From NCBI RefSeq assembly GCF_900198195.1, contig NZ_LT899436.1, forward strand, positions 310,001 to 374,000: a stretch of DNA of 64,000 nt. Direction: 5' to 3'. The stretch is from Tenacibaculum jejuense. Lineage in GTDB: Bacteria; Bacteroidota; Bacteroidia; Flavobacteriales; Flavobacteriaceae. Made by a program: the position numbers and the translations under genes. Position 1 is the stretch's first letter; each line of letters begins with the position of its first letter. This document shows, piece by piece, positions 34,219-44,431 of this stretch. The notes beneath the pieces were generated by a model that did no database searches, was not told the DNA's origin, and saw nothing but the letters and a program-made list of their open reading frames with translations.

Positions 34219-34911
34219 TTAATTTAATTTTTTTAGTAATAATTGACGCTCTTTTTGTTTGAATTCCATGTTTTCTTTATTCATTGTATTCAAGAGTTTT
34301 TTAGCATTAATTTCGTCTTCTTTTATTAAAGATACCATTGTTAAATACCAAAATGTTTCGTCTTTAAACTCAAAGGAGGTTTGAGTTAAGTTTTGTAATA
34401 TATTTTCTGCTTTAGCATATTGCTTATCATTTAATAATGCCATTGCTTTGTAAAATTCAATTTCAGGAGATTTCTCTTCGCTTAAAATAGCATCAAACTT
34501 TACTATAGCATTTTTATAAGATTTACTTTCATAGGCACTAAAAGCTTCATCTAGTTTACTTTCAGAATTTCCTCGTGTAATAGGATGATGAACATTAGGA
34601 TATTCTTCTAAATAAGATTCATAATTTTCACTAGATAAAAAAAGAAAATAATAACCAGTAATAAATACAGCTAAAGCCGCTACGATTTTAAGAAAAATAG
34701 GCTTTGGTTTCTTTTTACTTTCAATATTTTTAATAAGATTACTAATTTCTTTGTCTTCATTCACTTGAAAAGCGATCATAAGATCTTCATGAGCTTTTAA
34801 AGTGACTAAGAATTCTTTATTAGTTTCTTTTAATGAATCGAATAGTTTTTGTTCTTCACTATTTAATTCATTCTTAAAGTGTTTTTGTATGATTTCGTCG
34901 TAATTATTCAT
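34219..34911 (-). CDS. Putative anti-sigma factor with TPR-type periplasmic domain
   Basis: 230 residues. A cytoplasmic N-terminus (1-70, 'DEIIQKHFKNELNSEEQKLF'), one membrane helix ('IFLKIVAALAVFITGYYFLF', about 72-90), and a C-terminal helical part with TPR spacing ('FSAYESKSYKNAIVKFDAIL', 'FYKAMALLNDKQYAKAENIL'). It overlaps the ECF sigma gene by 8 bases, which marks it as that sigma factor's partner. It has no zinc finger, unlike the first anti-sigma factor in the window. Confidence 0.72.
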   Translation of the reverse strand: MNNYDEIIQKHFKNELNSEEQKLFDSLKETNKEFLVTLKAHEDLMIAFQVNEDKEISNLIKNIESKKKPKPIFLKIVAALAVFITGYYFLFLSSENYESYLEEYPNVHHPITRGNSESKLDEAFSAYESKSYKNAIVKFDAILSEEKSPEIEFYKAMALLNDKQYAKAENILQNLTQTSFEFKDETFWYLTMVSLIKEDEINAKKLLNTMNKENMEFKQKERQLLLKKLN

Positions 34912-35452
34912 TTTTGACTAACGCTTTAAGTTTTTTCATGCATCTAGATTTATGACTACTCACTGTATTTGCATCTTTGTAATCGGTAAGATTTACAATT
35001 TCTTCAATATCTAAGTTTCGAAAATAAAACAGCTTTAAAAGAGTTCTACAAGATTCCGATATCTTTTGTAAAGCTTTACTTAATGCAATTTGCTCGATTG
35101 TTGGAGTTACATCATCGATTTCAATACTTTCGTAGGCTTCATCTTTTCTGTCTTTTACTAAATGTATTTTTTTATTCTTTTTAAAGTGATTATAAATCTT
35201 ATTTTTTCCAATACCAAACAAATAGGTTTTTATAGAACTTTTAGTAATATTTATTTTGTTCTGTGTGAAACTTTTATTGAACGCAATAATAGTATCATGA
35301 TAAATATCTAAAGCATCTTCTTCACTTAGCTTGTAAGTAAAAGCATACTTTAAAAAGTCTGCTCTATAATTCACGTATACCTTTCGTAAAGCATCTCTAT
35401 TACCATTTCTTAATTCTTGTTGAAGTGATATATCATTAATGTTTCTATTCAT
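34904..35452 (-). CDS. ECF RNA polymerase sigma factor (second)
   Basis: 182 residues with region 2 ('YVNYRADFLKYAFTYKLSEE', 'DALDIYHDTIIAFNK') and region 4 ('ALQKISESCRTLLKLFYFRN', 'LDIEEIVNLTDYKDANTVSS'). It heads a two-gene operon with the anti-sigma factor. The LRR secreted protein is divergent, with its chosen start about 130 bases away, and could be a target. Confidence 0.88.
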   Translation of the reverse strand: MNRNINDISLQQELRNGNRDALRKVYVNYRADFLKYAFTYKLSEEDALDIYHDTIIAFNKSFTQNKINITKSSIKTYLFGIGKNKIYNHFKKNKKIHLVKDRKDEAYESIEIDDVTPTIEQIALSKALQKISESCRTLLKLFYFRNLDIEEIVNLTDYKDANTVSSHKSRCMKKLKALVKNE

Positions 35453-35583
35453 TAGTTGCTGAGATACAGTAAATATTAACAGAAAATTTTTTTTTCTGGA
35501 AAATGTTAAGATTCGAAATAATTACAAAACTAATATATGAATATAAAAACGAAACAACTGAACAACAATTAAAAACGCTTTAT

Positions 35584-37695
35584 ATGAAATATAGATTACT
35601 ACTTTTTTTTATGACATTATCTGTAGGACTTTTAGCTCAACAAACTTTTGTACCAGATGATGCTTTTGAACAGTTTCTTATCAATGAAGGTTACGATACT
35701 GTTTTAGATGATTATGTACTAACAGAAAACATAAAAAATGTTACTTTTTTACCCATAGATTCTCAAGGAATTAAAGATTTAACGGGTTTAGAAGACTTTA
35801 GTGCATTAACAGACCTCAGGATTTTTGGAAATCCATTACAAACTGTAGACTTAACAGCCAATAAAGAGCTACAGTTTTTAAGAATGGGAAACCAAATATT
35901 AACATCAATCAATGTGTATAACTTAACCAAGCTTAAAAGGCTTTTTATCTTGGAATCTTCTATCACTGCACTTGATGTTTCTTCGAATACGAACTTAGAG
36001 TTGTTAACCTTAGAAGATAATACAGAATTAGTTGATTTAAATATTAATGGAGCCGTTAGTTTAGAAAGCCTTAGAAATGTTAATAATGATAAATTGGAAA
36101 CTATTAATCTTTCAGCAAATACAGCATTAAAAAGATTTTCAGCTTACTACTGCGAAAAACTAAATAACCTAGATTTTGTGAATAATACTCGTATTACAGA
36201 TATCATTTTTAATGAAATGACTAGTTTATCAAATGTTTCTATTAAAAATGGTAAGAATAACTATTATCTAGAAAGCTTAAGAAATCCTAATTTAAGATGT
36301 GTAGAGGTTTCTGATGCAGATTATGTGAATGCAAATTGGTCGAGAACAAAAATAACAGGAGCTTTACGATTCGATGAATACTTAGTCTTCAGTAACGATT
36401 GTGGAGGATCTTCAACTCTAGAAACTACTGAAATTCCTGATAGTAATTTTGAAACTTATTTAGAATCTATAGGTGCTGGTAATGGAGTTACAGGAGATAA
36501 TAAGGTATCGACTTCGGCTATTCAAGCATTAACTACTTTAGATGTTAGCGGGCAAAGTATTACTAATCTTTCTGGGATCGAGGAGTTTACTGCTTTAACA
36601 AATTTAAATTGTAGTACAAATGAACTTACAAGTTTAGATGTTAGCACATTAGTGAATTTAACAGACTTAGATTGTTCTTATAATGATATTGGTGAGTTAT
36701 CGGTTATTAAAAATTTAGAGTTGGTAAACTTAAACTGTAGTGCAAATCAGATTACAGAATTAAACACTTTATCAAACTCAAAGTTAGAAAATTTAAACTG
36801 TGAAGTTAATGCTATTGAGTATTTAGATTTAGTAAATAATTCTCGATTAACTAAGTTAAGTTGTAATGATAATGCTTTGGTTGGTTTAAACATAAAAAAT
36901 GGAAATAATTCACGAATTTCTAATGAAAACTTCTCTGTTTTTGCAAATCCAGATTTAACCTGTATTCAGGTAGATGATGAGAACTATAGCACTACAAATT
37001 GGTTTCAAACTGATATGCAAACAAACTTTAACGAAAACTGTACACCAGTAAATGACGATTGTTCTTTTACGATTCCAATTGTTTTAGGACAAGATACACC
37101 AGGAAGTACAATTAGTGCATCTGGAGCAGCAACAAATCCGAATTGTGCTCAAAATGGAACAACAGTTTTTGATGTTTGGTATTCATTCACAGCTCCAGAA
37201 TCTGGAAGTATGAATATCACTATTTCTGCAGGTACATTAATTTCAAAAATTGCATTGTATGAAACTTGTACAGATGCAACTCCATTAAATTGTGATGAAG
37301 GAAATTTATCAGTAGACAATTTAAATCCTGGTCAAGAATACTATTTACAAGTTTGGTTAGAACTATCTAGTAGATTTCAATCTAAATCAGAATCTGGAGG
37401 TTTTGTTTTAAAGGCCGAAGATACTTCCAATGTATTATCTACTGAAGATGTAGTTTCTGATATAGATTTCTCCATATATCCAAATCCAACTTCAGAATTG
37501 ATAAAGATTAAAAATTCAAATTCAATTCAATCTATAGTTGTATTCAATAGTAAAGGGAAAGTTTGTTTGAAAGAGAAAAATATAGAAAACACACAAACAG
37601 AAGTTTCATTAAGAAATCTGCCTGTAGGTTTATATTTTATTCGTGTCGAAGACGAATTCAAAAACTTTATCCATAAAAAAATTATAAAACATTAA
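35584..37695 (+). CDS. Secreted LRR protein with T9SS sorting domain
   Basis: About 703 residues. I start at ATG 35584 (MKYRLLLFFMTLSVGLLAQ), a good signal peptide; an earlier in-frame ATG at 35503 adds a leader without signal features. Two blocks of about 21-residue leucine-rich repeats follow ('LTSLDVSTLVNLTDLDCSYN'), each after a 'DDAFEQFLINEGYD' type start, then an Ig-like domain beginning 'NDDCSFTIPI' with 'FDVWYSFTAPESG', and a type IX sorting domain ('FSIYPNPTSELIKI' to 'GLYFIRVEDE'). It should be exported and kept at the cell surface, for adhesion or binding. Two further secreted proteins follow at once. Confidence 0.85.
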   Translation: MKYRLLLFFMTLSVGLLAQQTFVPDDAFEQFLINEGYDTVLDDYVLTENIKNVTFLPIDSQGIKDLTGLEDFSALTDLRIFGNPLQTVDLTANKELQFLRMGNQILTSINVYNLTKLKRLFILESSITALDVSSNTNLELLTLEDNTELVDLNINGAVSLESLRNVNNDKLETINLSANTALKRFSAYYCEKLNNLDFVNNTRITDIIFNEMTSLSNVSIKNGKNNYYLESLRNPNLRCVEVSDADYVNANWSRTKITGALRFDEYLVFSNDCGGSSTLETTEIPDSNFETYLESIGAGNGVTGDNKVSTSAIQALTTLDVSGQSITNLSGIEEFTALTNLNCSTNELTSLDVSTLVNLTDLDCSYNDIGELSVIKNLELVNLNCSANQITELNTLSNSKLENLNCEVNAIEYLDLVNNSRLTKLSCNDNALVGLNIKNGNNSRISNENFSVFANPDLTCIQVDDENYSTTNWFQTDMQTNFNENCTPVNDDCSFTIPIVLGQDTPGSTISASGAATNPNCAQNGTTVFDVWYSFTAPESGSMNITISAGTLISKIALYETCTDATPLNCDEGNLSVDNLNPGQEYYLQVWLELSSRFQSKSESGGFVLKAEDTSNVLSTEDVVSDIDFSIYPNPTSELIKIKNSNSIQSIVVFNSKGKVCLKEKNIENTQTEVSLRNLPVGLYFIRVEDEFKNFIHKKIIKH

Positions 37696-37697
37696 AT

Positions 37698-38570
37698 ATG
37701 AAAAAAGTAGTCAGTCTGTTATTGTTTTTTCTATTGATTCAAACAGGTGTTAGTCAAAAAGTAAGTTACAATGGTGAAGCTTTTGGAGCTTGCGAAGCTG
37801 TAGAAGCAAGTGTGAGTAAAAACAAGTTTTCAGTTTATATCTCACAACATGAATTAAGAGAAGGTTACGGAGGAAAATTTGAGTTGTCTGGAGGAAGATT
37901 AAATGTAGATAACAACAAAGTTCCAAATAATTTAGAATTGGTTATGGAGGTGGATTTTGTAAACGGTTTAAAGTTTCCTATTACACCTAAAGACAGTGTA
38001 TATATTAACTTAAGTGCATTAAATAAAGGTTATCGTGATGACATGAGTATGATGAGCCAAATTAATAGTAAAGACCATGCGCGTGTTGAAAAAGAAAGGA
38101 AAGACTTTCAAGGGAAAAAGAACGGAATGCAAGAGAAAATGAAAGCGCTTACCAAGAAATTTCAAGAAGGTAAAATTTCTGCTGATGAATTTGGTAAGAA
38201 ATTAAAAGCTTTAAGTGATCCTTTATTAAAAGAAGCTCAATCTAGTTATACGAATAGTATACGTTTTACTGAAGCTGAAGATGCTACGACATATAGTATC
38301 GATTTCATAAATACGTATAAATTAATAGAAAGTAGAGCTTTTTCTGGTACGCTTTATATAGAGCGTTTTAATGAGAAAGAATTTGTAGCAAGTTTCAACG
38401 GAATTCAAATTGTAGACTGTTTAGAGAAAAGAGCTGCAAGTTCTAAAGAAGAAGAAAAAAAGTGTAAATCACATCGTTCAAAATACATGAAAGAGTTTTT
38501 TGTTTTTAAAGAAGGAGAAGTAAAAGGAACGATCAATGTGAAATTGAAAAAGTTCGAGGATTTTAGATAA
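37698..38570 (+). CDS. Secreted protein of unknown function
   Basis: 290 residues with a signal peptide (MKKVVSLLLFFLLIQTGVSQ). The N-terminal 100 residues are beta-rich ('KFELSGGRLNVDNNKVPNNL'), the middle (130-190) is a charged helical region with many Lys/Glu, and Cys32, Cys243 and Cys259 might pair. It starts 2 bases after the LRR gene's stop and lacks a sorting domain, so it is probably periplasmic or outer membrane. I do not recognise the family; the operon suggests it helps the LRR protein. Confidence 0.6.
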   Translation: MKKVVSLLLFFLLIQTGVSQKVSYNGEAFGACEAVEASVSKNKFSVYISQHELREGYGGKFELSGGRLNVDNNKVPNNLELVMEVDFVNGLKFPITPKDSVYINLSALNKGYRDDMSMMSQINSKDHARVEKERKDFQGKKNGMQEKMKALTKKFQEGKISADEFGKKLKALSDPLLKEAQSSYTNSIRFTEAEDATTYSIDFINTYKLIESRAFSGTLYIERFNEKEFVASFNGIQIVDCLEKRAASSKEEEKKCKSHRSKYMKEFFVFKEGEVKGTINVKLKKFEDFR

Positions 38571-38590
38571 TAATCAAAAAAGAAGAAATT

Positions 38591-39226
38591 ATGAAACTAT
38601 TAAAAACAGTAATATTTATCATGACTTTAGCAGTACTAAGTTCATGTTTTGGAGATAAAAAATCAATTATTGGATCTGATTTAGGAAATACATCTTTTGT
38701 AAATAAAAACTTTCAAGGAAATACAATTGAATTTGATGCAGTAACAGATGTATGCAGTTTAATAAGTAAGGAAAAATTAGCTAGTTTATATAACGTATCA
38801 GCAGATGCAATCGTAACTGTAGGACAAGGGAAGTTCGTGCAAAACGGAAATACAAAAACGTGTATGTTAAGAGTAAAACTTGGTGGTTCTAACTGGAACT
38901 TTTTAACAGGTATGATTTCTCTTTACAAAGAAGTAAGTTCTAGTCAAGATGCAGGAGGAATTTCTGAAGCAATTGGGCAAGGTGAAAATTGGAAAGAAGC
39001 TTGGTCGTTAAAAAAATCAATGTCTAAATCGGCAAAATGGATTCCAAAAGTTGGTAAAGCGGCTTTATATACAGATGCAAAAAGAAAGTTAGAAGTAAAG
39101 TTAGAAGGTTATACTTTAGAAATAGTTGCACCTGGAGCTCCTTTCAATAAAGAAGAACAAGCAAAGAACAGAGATTTTGAGAAGATTTCTTTACAAATGG
39201 CGAAGGATTTAGGTTTTATAAAGTGA
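38591..39226 (+). CDS. Lipoprotein of unknown function
   Basis: 211 residues with lipoprotein Cys19 (LAVLSSCFGD). After the tether, 'AVTDVCSLISKEKLASLYNV' and 'TKTCMLRVKLG' form the pattern CSLI...C seen in solute-type domains such as DUF3558, but the match is loose. It is the third gene of the LRR operon (20 bases after the second). The end is helical ('KNRDFEKISLQMAKDLGFI'). Confidence 0.6.
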   Translation: MKLLKTVIFIMTLAVLSSCFGDKKSIIGSDLGNTSFVNKNFQGNTIEFDAVTDVCSLISKEKLASLYNVSADAIVTVGQGKFVQNGNTKTCMLRVKLGGSNWNFLTGMISLYKEVSSSQDAGGISEAIGQGENWKEAWSLKKSMSKSAKWIPKVGKAALYTDAKRKLEVKLEGYTLEIVAPGAPFNKEEQAKNRDFEKISLQMAKDLGFIK

Positions 39227-39314
39227 TTTTAAAATACAGTCTTATATGAATTTTAGTTAAAAAAAACTGCTTTTTGTTAAGCAAATAGGGTCCAGTGAAA
39301 AGCCAAATCACTGC

Positions 39315-39357
39315 AAAAAAATAATAGCTATGAAATTTGATTAATTCATAGCTATTA
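39315..39357 (-). terminator. Terminator between the lipoprotein and TPR genes
   Basis: TAATAGCTATGAA (39322-39334) and TTCATAGCTATTA (39345-39357) give a perfect 13-bp stem; on the minus strand it is followed by a TTTTTTT run (39315-39321), so it ends the TPR gene. It also lies downstream of the + strand lipoprotein gene. Confidence 0.7.
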
Positions 39358-39378
39358 GAAATATTTTAAAGTATAATT

Positions 39379-40014
39379 TTACTTAGAACAGAATTCGTTT
39401 ACTTCATCAATATCAACTTTAAAGCTAGGGTAGTCTTTAAGAATCCCCATTTCAACAGCCTTGTTTTTATTAGAACAAGCGTTTTCTTTATCGTTCATGG
39501 CTTTGTAAATTAAAGCTTTAGTTTTGTATGAAATTGAATTGCTAGCATCTTTTTCAATAGCAGTATTTACATTTTCCAAAGCTTTAGCATAATCTTTTTT
39601 CAAATAGTAAACCATACTAATGTGTTCGTAAGAATATGTAGCTTTTGGATTTACTTTTAATTCTTCTTGAAAATCGTTTATGGCTTTGTCGTATTCACCT
39701 AGATGTCTGTACGCATAACCTCTGTTAGTTCTAGCCACTTTAGCTTTAGGATCTAACTCAATAACTTTTGTAAAATCTTCAACAGATTCTTTGTACTTTA
39801 AGTTCATTTCTTTAGCGTAACCGCGATAAAAATAATACGTAGTATTTTCGGGTTCTTTTTCTATTAAGTTAGTTAAGGTAGATACAGCGTTATCCCACTC
39901 TTTATTTTTTATTTGCTTAACAGCTTGATCATACGAATCATTCTCTTGTGCTTTTACAACTATTAAAGAAGCTAAAGCTAATGTAATTGACAATAATGTT
40001 TTAATTCTCTTCAT
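39379..40014 (-). CDS. Secreted TPR-repeat protein
   Basis: 211 residues with a signal peptide (to VKAQ, residue 22) and four to five tetratricopeptide repeats from residue 27 ('YFYRGYAKEMNLKYKESVED', 'ARTNRGYAYRHLGEYDKAIN', 'SYEHISMVYYLKKDYAKALE'). The end has Cys189 and Cys209. It is probably a periplasmic adaptor; no partner is obvious. It is alone, with a terminator downstream and about 110 bases of AT-rich DNA upstream. Confidence 0.82.
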   Translation of the reverse strand: MKRIKTLLSITLALASLIVVKAQENDSYDQAVKQIKNKEWDNAVSTLTNLIEKEPENTTYYFYRGYAKEMNLKYKESVEDFTKVIELDPKAKVARTNRGYAYRHLGEYDKAINDFQEELKVNPKATYSYEHISMVYYLKKDYAKALENVNTAIEKDASNSISYKTKALIYKAMNDKENACSNKNKAVEMGILKDYPSFKVDIDEVNEFCSK

Positions 40015-40127
40015 TTTAATTTTTAGTTAATTATGTTAATATTAGGTTTTACAATGTTACAACTTTTATTATATATTCATTTTTTTTCTTAATTATTAAC
40101 GAGATTGAGGTTGTTTATCATAAATTT

Positions 40128-40730
40128 TTATTCGTAGTATCTTATTATTTGTCCTCTTCCTTTGCCTTCGACACTTCTTGCATAAGCATTGATAACTTTA
40201 AACATAGGAACAGGATTATGACCAGGGAAATAATCTTTATACTTTTCGTAGGCATCTTCAACCATACCTAAAGAAACTACATTTACTCTAATTTCATTTT
40301 CTAGTTCAAGATCAACAGCTTTTACAAAACTATGTATAGCCCCGTTTACCATTGCAGCACTTGTTGTTTTTTTCACAGGATCATCTGCTAAAATTCCAGT
40401 AGACAAGGTAATTGATCCTTTTGGATTCAAGTATTTTCGACCAATTCGAACAACATTTACTTGTCCCATTAATTTACTTTTTAAACCAATGTAGAAATCT
40501 TCTTCAGTAAGTTTATCAAAATTATCCCATTTGGCTTCACCTGCAATACAAACAATAGCATCGAGTTTTCCGATTTTTTCGAAAGCTTCTTCTATCGATT
40601 TACTTTCAGCAATATCTATAAGAACATCACCATTGGTTCTACCGCCAATAATCACTTCATGTTTTTGCTTAAAATGATCAGTTACTTTTTTCCCAATGGT
40701 TCCATTTCCTCCAATAATTAATATTTTCAT
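40128..40730 (-). CDS. Short-chain dehydrogenase-like protein
   Basis: 200 residues of Rossmann type: cofactor loop 'IIGGNGTIGKKV' at 4-15, Arg31 in 'GGRTNGD' (suggesting NADP), and 'VCIAGEAKWDNF' matching the NNAG strand. The catalytic YxxxK is not where expected: after 'LSTGI' the helix reads 'SAAMVNGAIHSFVKA' with no Tyr. This form is common in a short SDR subgroup, so it may be a reductase with other chemistry or a binding protein. It starts 4 bases before the sortilin-like gene's stop region and is transcribed first. Confidence 0.75.
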   Translation of the reverse strand: MKILIIGGNGTIGKKVTDHFKQKHEVIIGGRTNGDVLIDIAESKSIEEAFEKIGKLDAIVCIAGEAKWDNFDKLTEEDFYIGLKSKLMGQVNVVRIGRKYLNPKGSITLSTGILADDPVKKTTSAAMVNGAIHSFVKAVDLELENEIRVNVVSLGMVEDAYEKYKDYFPGHNPVPMFKVINAYARSVEGKGRGQIIRYYE

Positions 40731-40733
40731 CTG

Positions 40734-43700
40734 CTAGTTTTTATTTTCAATAATTAATGCTGGAATATTTAACGATTTGTATAAACTATTATACTGACTC
40801 ATTTCTGTATTGATTATTGCATCTCGTTCATTTTTATAAACTTGCCAATCGTTCATAAGATCGTTAAAACGTTCTTTCGCTCCTTTGGTAACTTTAGGAT
40901 CTGCCTGATCGATATAATTTAAAAGTTGTAATAATTGTGAGTTCAATTTATTATTGAAATTGATTACATCTTGAAACGTTTTTTGCTTTTCTTGTATTAA
41001 GTTTTCTTCCCAAGTTTTGATACGCTTTAAAAGCTTTTCTCCCTTGTCAATGAGTGGTTTTGCATTGGTATTATCTTTTAAAAGTTTAGCATAACCTTTG
41101 AGTTGTTTTTTTACCGAGCGTAGTTGATTTACAGAGGTGTGCATTTCTCTTAAAGTAGTTTCAATACGAACCAATATATTTTGTTGTTCTTTAAAATCTT
41201 GCGGAGTAGATTGAATTGCAGGATTTGGTAGAATTACAGCTTCTGTTGAAACAGTTTTTCCTTCTAAAGAAAGTTTTAATGTATAATTCCCTGGTGCTAC
41301 ACTAGATCCTGAAAGTCCACCAAAAACAAAAACCTTATTAACAGCAGGAATAGCTTCTCTATTAAAATTCCAAGTAAATCTATTGAATCCTTTTTTTGAA
41401 GGAAGAATTTGTGGTCTAGATGGTCCACCTGGCCAAGATTTAAATCCTTTTGGTTTTTTATTGGTGTAGGTTCTAATAACTTTTGAACCTTCTAATACTT
41501 CTAGTTTTAAATTTAAAGTGTCTACTTTTTTATCTAAATAATAATCGAAAGTTACACCGCTTCTAGGATTTTGTCCTTGTCCAACAGCTCTAGTAACACC
41601 ACCAAAAATTCGATAACTTGGCTTTGGTTTAAAAATTTGAATTGCTTTTTTATTTGAAGACATATTTTGTAATACACCTAAATCATCTAAAATCCAGAAA
41701 CCTCGTCCAGATGTAGCTGCGACCAAATCATTATCTTGAATAGTTAAATCGTTAATTGCAACCACAGGTAAATTTAGTTTTAAACGTTGCCAAAATTTTC
41801 CATCGTCATTAGAAACATATAAACCAGTTTCTGTTGCAGCATATAATAAACCTTTACGTTTTTTATCTGCTCTCACAACTCGAGCAAAACCATTAGAATC
41901 GTTTAATCCGTTTACAATTTTCGTCCATGATTTTCCGTAATTGGTAGTTTTAAAAATATACGAGTTTAAGTCTAGCGATTTATATCGCATAATTACAACA
42001 TAAGCGGTTGCAGGGTCGTGTTCAGAAACTTCAATGCTATTTATAATTCCATTCGAAATTCCTTTCGGAGTAATGTTTTCCCAATTCGCACCACCATTTT
42101 TAGTAATATGTAATAAACCATCGTCACTACCAGCATATAAAACTCCTTCCTGATGTTGAGATTCTACTAAAGCCGTAAGTGTATTGTAGTTTTCTCCTCC
42201 AGCAGCTTCGTTCGTGTAAGGTCCGCCACCCGGACCATGTTTGTCTTTTTCGTTTTTAGTTAAATCTGGACTAATAATTTTCCAGCTAATTCCTCCGTCC
42301 GTAGTTTTGAAAACAACATTTCCTGCATGATAAATCGTTTTTCTATTATGAGGAGAAGAGATAATTGGTGCATTCCAATTGTAACGATATTTTGAATCTT
42401 TAGGTGCTATACTTAATCCTAATTCAGGATATTCTTTCAATGCTTTTTGAGCTCGAGAAGATTTTGTCCATTTACTAATATTTCCTTGGTAAGTTCCACC
42501 GTAAACAGTTTCTGGATTATCTGGATCAAAAGCAATAAAAGCACTTTCTCCACCAGCTACAGAATACCAATCTTTCCAATCGATTCCACCATCATTTGTT
42601 CTACTAGCTATTGCTATTGCAGAGTTATCTTGCTGACCGCCATAAACATTATACGGAACTAAATTATCTGTAATTACACGGTAAAACTGTGCAGTAGATT
42701 GATTTTGTTGTGTACTCCAACTTTTTCCACTATTGAAAGAAATATTAGCACCACCATCGTTAGAATTAATCATGTTTGTGTTGTCATACGGATTAATCCA
42801 TAAATGATGATTGTCTCCATGAGGAACAGGAATGTTAGAAAAACTTTTTCCTCCATCAATAGATTTCATAACTGGAGCATTTAGTACATACACAATATTT
42901 TCATTCTGAGGATCAGCAAAAATCTCCATATAATACCAAGAACGCGCGATATTTACTCTGTTTCCATTTACTTGTTTCCATTTTTTACCAGCATCATCAG
43001 AACGATACACACCACCTTTTTTACCTTCAGCTTCGATAACAGCAAAAACTCTTTCAGGATTTGCTCTAGAAACAGAAATACCAGATTTACCAAAGTCTTT
43101 AGGTAAACCAACTTTCATTTTAGTCCAAGTATCACCACCATCAACAGATTTGTATAAACCAGAATGCTTACCACCAGATTCTATAATCCAAGGGAAACGT
43201 TGGTGTTGCCACATTGAAGCATATAAGATTCGTGGATTTGTCATGTCCATAGATAATGAAGAAGCTCCTGTAGTTGTATTTACATATAAAACTTTTTTCC
43301 AAGTTTTTCCTCCATCGATAGTTCTATAAATTCCACGTTCTTCGGTTGGTGCATATTGAGCACCTTGCGCAGTTATGTAGATAATATTTGGATTTGTTGG
43401 GTGAATAACAACATCAGAAATATGACGTGTTTTTTCCAAACCTAAGTGTGTCCAAGTTTTTCCTGCATCCATAGATTTATACACACCATTTCCCATTGAA
43501 GTCATAACTCCACGAGCAGCATGTTCTCCCATACCAACAACAACGATATTTGGATCACTTTCTGAAACTGCAATGGCTCCAACAGAACCTGTTTTAAAAT
43601 ATTTATCAGAAATATTTTTCCATGTAATTCCAGCATCTGTGGTTTTAAAAACACCACCACCAGTCGATCCCATGTAATAGGTGAGTGGCTGACCGATAAC

Positions 43701-43868
43701 TCCTGAAGATGTTACGCTTCTTCCTCCTCTAAACGGACCAATATTACGCCACTTTAACCCATGAAACAAAGAATCAGTAATTTCTAAATCAGGTTTTTTA
43801 CTTTTTTGAGCATTATTGGTTAAAGGCAAAAAAAGAATACAAAAGAGTAACAGTTTTAATGTTTTCAT
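40734..43868 (-). CDS. Sortilin/VPS10-like BNR-repeat protein
   Basis: 1044 residues. Signal peptide (to NNAQ, residue 20), then '[12 protein letters not shown]' and a long series of BNR/Asp-box repeats ('[15 protein letters not shown]', '[16 protein letters not shown]', '[15 protein letters not shown]', '[15 protein letters not shown]', '[10 protein letters not shown]'), giving one or two large beta propellers to about residue 720. The C-terminal part has a beta domain and helical region (900-1010). Related proteins are annotated as VPS10/sortilin-type or glycosyl hydrolases; no active site is evident. There is no T9SS domain, so it may be periplasmic or surface bound. Confidence 0.82.
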   Translation of the reverse strand: MKTLKLLLFCILFLPLTNNAQKSKKPDLEITDSLFHGLKWRNIGPFRGGRSVTSSGVIGQPLTYYMGSTGGGVFKTTDAGITWKNISDKYFKTGSVGAIAVSESDPNIVVVGMGEHAARGVMTSMGNGVYKSMDAGKTWTHLGLEKTRHISDVVIHPTNPNIIYITAQGAQYAPTEERGIYRTIDGGKTWKKVLYVNTTTGASSLSMDMTNPRILYASMWQHQRFPWIIESGGKHSGLYKSVDGGDTWTKMKVGLPKDFGKSGISVSRANPERVFAVIEAEGKKGGVYRSDDAGKKWKQVNGNRVNIARSWYYMEIFADPQNENIVYVLNAPVMKSIDGGKSFSNIPVPHGDNHHLWINPYDNTNMINSNDGGANISFNSGKSWSTQQNQSTAQFYRVITDNLVPYNVYGGQQDNSAIAIASRTNDGGIDWKDWYSVAGGESAFIAFDPDNPETVYGGTYQGNISKWTKSSRAQKALKEYPELGLSIAPKDSKYRYNWNAPIISSPHNRKTIYHAGNVVFKTTDGGISWKIISPDLTKNEKDKHGPGGGPYTNEAAGGENYNTLTALVESQHQEGVLYAGSDDGLLHITKNGGANWENITPKGISNGIINSIEVSEHDPATAYVVIMRYKSLDLNSYIFKTTNYGKSWTKIVNGLNDSNGFARVVRADKKRKGLLYAATETGLYVSNDDGKFWQRLKLNLPVVAINDLTIQDNDLVAATSGRGFWILDDLGVLQNMSSNKKAIQIFKPKPSYRIFGGVTRAVGQGQNPRSGVTFDYYLDKKVDTLNLKLEVLEGSKVIRTYTNKKPKGFKSWPGGPSRPQILPSKKGFNRFTWNFNREAIPAVNKVFVFGGLSGSSVAPGNYTLKLSLEGKTVSTEAVILPNPAIQSTPQDFKEQQNILVRIETTLREMHTSVNQLRSVKKQLKGYAKLLKDNTNAKPLIDKGEKLLKRIKTWEENLIQEKQKTFQDVINFNNKLNSQLLQLLNYIDQADPKVTKGAKERFNDLMNDWQVYKNERDAIINTEMSQYNSLYKSLNIPALIIENKN

Positions 43869-44104
43869 TTAAAAATATAGGCTTTAGATTTATAAGAAAA
43901 GTAATAAGGGTTCAATTATTTTCTTTAGGTTGATTGTTTTGAAAATAAATTTTAGAGTTGTCCTTATGCTTTCGACATAAATTTAATAATTTTCAGTTTA
44001 ATGATAAACAATTCTTTTACTGCATTATAATAGACTAAACTGTATAGTTGAATGACATTATTTTGATTGCTAGTATTTCATAGAAGTCTAGATATATTGT
44101 TTAT

Positions 44105-44341
44105 TTATCTCCATGAAATAACTTCATATTTTGAGAAATTTTTATCCATATCAACCATTCTTGATTTTAAACTTTCAATTCCAAAATCTTGATAATCTTG
44201 AATTTCTTTTTGAGTTAAGTAATGAATTATATCTAATCCGCCCGCTATTGGTTTACAGGTAATTAGTTTATAAGAAGAATTTGTGTTATGCTTAAATAAC
44301 ATGTATTCGTGATCTTTTGATGTTAACTTTTCCCAGTTCAT
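44105..44341 (-). CDS. Small hypothetical protein
   Basis: 78 residues, soluble, no motif I recognise. It has mixed strand-helix composition ('DHEYMLFKHNTNSSYKLI') and ends in W-R. It sits alone between the BNR gene and the divergent serine hydrolase. The ATG is reasonable and the frame is not shadowed by another gene, so it may be real. Confidence 0.5.
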   Translation of the reverse strand: MNWEKLTSKDHEYMLFKHNTNSSYKLITCKPIAGGLDIIHYLTQKEIQDYQDFGIESLKSRMVDMDKNFSKYEVISWR

Positions 44342-44431
44342 ATTTTGAAGGTGTTTTTTTACAACAAGTTTTATTATAAGGAATACTAAGTAACATTACT
44401 AAAATTAAGTCGTCTTGATATAAAAAAACAT

